Below the pieces are notes generated by a model, which saw nothing but the letters and a program-made list of their open reading frames with translations, was not told the origin of the DNA and ran no database searches. From Candidatus Binatia bacterium (GTDB taxonomy: Bacteria; Desulfobacterota_B; Binatia; UBA9968): 7,756 nucleotides of DNA. The stretch covers positions 1-7,756 of the forward strand of contig JAICHC010000111.1 of NCBI GenBank assembly GCA_025922795.1, written 5' to 3'. How positions within the stretch are numbered: position 1 is the first letter of the stretch; each line of letters opens with the position of its first letter. The position numbers and the translations under genes were made by a program. Below, piece after piece: positions 6,369 to 7,756 of the stretch.

Positions 6369-6386
6369 GCTGTCATCTCCGACAGC
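6369..6386. repeat. Inverted repeat GCTGTC-N6-GACAGC
   Basis: The two 6-base arms (6369-6374 and 6381-6386) are perfectly complementary around a 6-base loop. The repeat lies directly upstream of the candidate -35 box of the flavin oxidase gene, where an activator site would be expected. It could equally be a small RNA hairpin of no importance. Confidence 0.35.
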
Positions 6387-6497
6387 AAGGCCATAGGTGC
6401 AATCGTCGAGGAAATATGCGATGCCTGACCGTGAGCAAAACGGCTAGCTTCAAGCGTCCGAAGCAATCGAACCGCCGCGCAGACCGGCAAATGAAAT

Positions 6498-6530
6498 TTT
6501 ACTACTAAGGAGTTCGTTAGTTAGTAGACA
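6498..6530 (+). repeat. Left terminal inverted repeat of the MITE-like segment
   Basis: It matches the reverse complement of 6705-6737 at 24 of 33 positions without gaps. The match includes the contiguous ten bases TAAGGAGTTC (6506-6515) and the inner end AGACA (6526-6530). The repeat also contains its own palindrome, CTACTAA (6502-6508) with TTAGTAG (6521-6527). Confidence 0.5.
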
Positions 6531-6704
6531 TAATGGGGCTAAGCGGCGAGTCGTGGAAAAGCGCAGGCACCAGGACTCAAAGGACGCTTTCGCACCACGC
6601 CCAAAATTAAGCACTCGGGGCGTGGATCGGGTGCTGGCCGATGATGCCCAGACGCTTTGCCTGGGCTTGGAACGAGTCGTCCCTTCGTGTCCAATCAACC
6701 GCGT

Positions 6705-6737
6705 TGTCTGGATACTTATGAACTCCTTAATAATACA
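6705..6737 (-). repeat. Right terminal inverted repeat of the MITE-like segment
   Basis: It is the partner of 6498-6530, with core GAACTCCTTA at 6720-6729. It is AT-rich toward its outer end (TAATAATAC, 6728-6736). TTGTCT (6704-6709), 18 bases before TAATAA, gives a weak outward promoter-like arrangement toward the cyclodeaminase-family gene. Confidence 0.5.
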
Positions 6738-6754
6738 AACGAGGTAAACGTGCC

Positions 6755-7756
6755 ATGACGCTCATCATCAATAACCAAGAAGTCCAGCAGGTACTCACGA
6801 TGGAGGACACCATTGCGGCGCTGGAACAAAGTTATCTGCAGCTCGCCGCCGGCGAGGCGGTTTGCCGCCCGCGCATCGACATCCGCATACCGACCGGCGA
6901 TCCGGCCCGGAACTACCAGTGGGGCACCATGGAGGGCGGATCGACCGCCGGTTATTTCGCGATCCGCATGAAGTCCGACATCATCTATGAAAGCAAGTAC
7001 AACGGCGTGGTGACGCAGGAGAAATACTGCATGCGGCCCGGCCTTTATTGCGGCCTGATCCTGCTGACATCGATCGAGAACGGCGAGTTGCTGGCCTTCA
7101 TCAACGACGGCTACTTGCAACACATGCGAGTCGGCGCCGATGGCGGCATCGGCGTGAAGTACCTTGCGAACCGGGACGCGGAGGTGGTCGGCATGCTGGG
7201 CTCCGGCGGCATGGCGCGCACCCACATGGAGGCGTTCACGCGCGTGCGCAAGATCGAGAAGCTGCAGGTGTTCAGCCCGACGCGCGAGAACCGCGAGCGC
7301 TTCGGCCGCGAGATGGCGGCCCAATACAACATCGAGGTAAAGGTGTGCAATCGCCCCGAAGACGTCTACAAGGGCGCCCACATCCTGGCGGCTGTCACCG
7401 ACTCCGCGCTCGAAGTGACCGACGGCGCTCTGCTCGAGAAGGGCACCCACATCGTCGTGGTCGGCGGCAGCGGCAAGCCGGACGCCGAGAGCCTGAAGCG
7501 GGTCGATGTCTACCTTCGGTTCGGCGACACGCCTGCGCCGGTCGGTCATCCCGAACTCGCCACCGACGCTGAGCACATCGGCTATGAGGCGCGCCCGCAG
7601 CAAGCCAAGTACGGCGACGGCCGGCGTGCCCGCCGCAAGCACGGCAACTCACTGCCGGACCGGAGAGTCACTCTCGCCGACGTGGTGTCAGGCAAGCTGA
7701 AGGGACGCACCTCACCGGACCAGATCACCTATTCGGAACGCGGCAATCTGCAGGGC
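6755..7756 (+). CDS. Ornithine cyclodeaminase / mu-crystallin family protein, cut by the window end
   Basis: The frame is open from the ATG at 6755 to the last base (334 codons, no stop reached); the family is usually 320-350 residues, so little is missing. GAGG at 6741-6744 supports the start. The N-terminal part has the substrate-domain pattern, including K73 and GYLQHMRVGADGGIGVKYLA (120-138), where R125 aligns with the carboxylate-binding arginine of the family. The NAD(P)-binding loop VVGMLGSGGMA (144-154) follows. Members catalyse NAD-dependent deamination/cyclisation of ornithine or reduction/oxidation of imino and amino acids. The segment holding the catalytic aspartate of true ornithine cyclodeaminase (D228 in Pseudomonas putida, GGD) reads GGSGKPDAES (237-246) here, so proline production from ornithine is unlikely. 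Third positions are strongly G/C (26 of 30 in a sample). It is divergent from the flavin oxidase gene, whose imine products are a plausible but unproven substrate. Confidence 0.88.
   Translation, partial: MTLIINNQEVQQVLTMEDTIAALEQSYLQLAAGEAVCRPRIDIRIPTGDPARNYQWGTMEGGSTAGYFAIRMKSDIIYESKYNGVVTQEKYCMRPGLYCGLILLTSIENGELLAFINDGYLQHMRVGADGGIGVKYLANRDAEVVGMLGSGGMARTHMEAFTRVRKIEKLQVFSPTRENRERFGREMAAQYNIEVKVCNRPEDVYKGAHILAAVTDSALEVTDGALLEKGTHIVVVGGSGKPDAESLKRVDVYLRFGDTPAPVGHPELATDAEHIGYEARPQQAKYGDGRRARRKHGNSLPDRRVTLADVVSGKLKGRTSPDQITYSERGNLQG

Larger units (their letters stand above)
6498..6737. mobile_element. Possible MITE-like element of about 240 bases
   Basis: Two imperfect 33-base inverted repeats bound about 174 bases without a credible gene. 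TA dinucleotides occur at mirrored positions (6500-6501 and 6734-6735), which could be the TA target duplication typical of IS630/Tc1-type elements. The interior can fold: CCACGCCC (6595-6602) pairs with GGGCGTGG (6618-6625), and GCCCAG (6646-6651) with CTGGGC (6661-6666). These traits fit a non-autonomous element moved in trans. No transposase fragment is recognised and the family is unknown. The right end is only 17 bases from the cyclodeaminase-family start, so insertion would have replaced or supplied that gene's promoter. With a single copy visible, this is a hypothesis. Confidence 0.4.
6306..6754. other. 449-base divergent spacer: oxidase promoter region and MITE-like segment
   Basis: The oxidase-proximal part (6306-6497) contains a candidate minus-strand promoter with a palindrome in its spacer, and an adjacent inverted repeat GCTGTC/GACAGC (6369-6386). 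The part next to the cyclodeaminase-family gene is a 240-base segment bounded by imperfect inverted repeats (6498-6737). The short frames here, such as 6553-6747, have no ribosome site or recognisable domain. GAGG at 6741-6744, 10 bases before the ATG at 6755, is the likely ribosome site of the right-hand gene. Confidence 0.5.

Noticed and set aside
6553..6747. 64-codon frame within the MITE-like segment as a transposase remnant
   Set aside because: The translation shows no DDE or other transposase motif, and it has no ribosome site.
6716..7642. 308-codon frame on the minus strand
   Set aside because: It is antisense to the cyclodeaminase-family gene, whose G/C-rich third positions create long open frames opposite; the composition is low-complexity Ala/Val/His and no domain is visible.

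Overview
The window holds seven protein-coding genes from a free-living bacterium with moderately high GC. A Rieske ring-hydroxylating oxygenase, a Bug/TctC-type periplasmic solute receptor and a persulfide dioxygenase-rhodanese fusion together suggest an aerobic, catabolically versatile soil or sediment bacterium, perhaps proteobacterial or an uncultured relative. No taxonomic marker gene is present, so the lineage stays open. The sequence starts inside one gene and ends inside another.

Layout. Positions 1-498 (+) are the 3' part of an O-methyltransferase-like gene. Positions 656-1825 (+) encode a phthalate-dioxygenase-type Rieske oxygenase alpha subunit. Positions 1908-2951 (+) encode an exported Bug/TctC solute-binding protein with no TctA/TctB partners in view. 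Positions 3082-3426 (+) encode a Lin0512-family protein of unknown function. A 375-base spacer with strong secondary-structure potential then leads to 3802-4899 (+), an ETHE1-like persulfide dioxygenase fused to a rhodanese domain. Facing it is 5130-6305 (-), a monomeric sarcosine oxidase / N-methyltryptophan oxidase-like flavoenzyme with a GTG start. A 449-base divergent spacer holds a likely promoter/operator for that oxidase and a 240-base segment bounded by imperfect inverted repeats that resembles a MITE. From 6755 (+) to the window end runs an ornithine cyclodeaminase/mu-crystallin family gene.

How the genes might work together. The Rieske oxygenase, the receptor and the Lin0512 gene are codirectional and closely spaced, and could form a small uptake-plus-oxidation module. 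The electron-transfer reductase of the oxygenase and the membrane part of the transporter must be encoded elsewhere. The flavin amine oxidase and the cyclodeaminase-family enzyme are divergently arranged and both act on amino- or imino-acid-like substrates. The persulfide dioxygenase detoxifies sulfane sulfur and has no obvious link to its neighbours.

Mosaic signs. In hand-counted 30-codon samples, the persulfide dioxygenase and the cyclodeaminase-family gene end in G or C in 25-26 of 30 codons. The oxygenase, receptor, Lin0512 and flavin oxidase genes do so in 19-20 of 30. Short GTTGAAC/GTTCGAA-type repeats occur in three spacers of the first 3.5 kb and were not seen later. The most notable non-coding signals are the MITE-like element, the structured leader before the persulfide dioxygenase, and these repeats.
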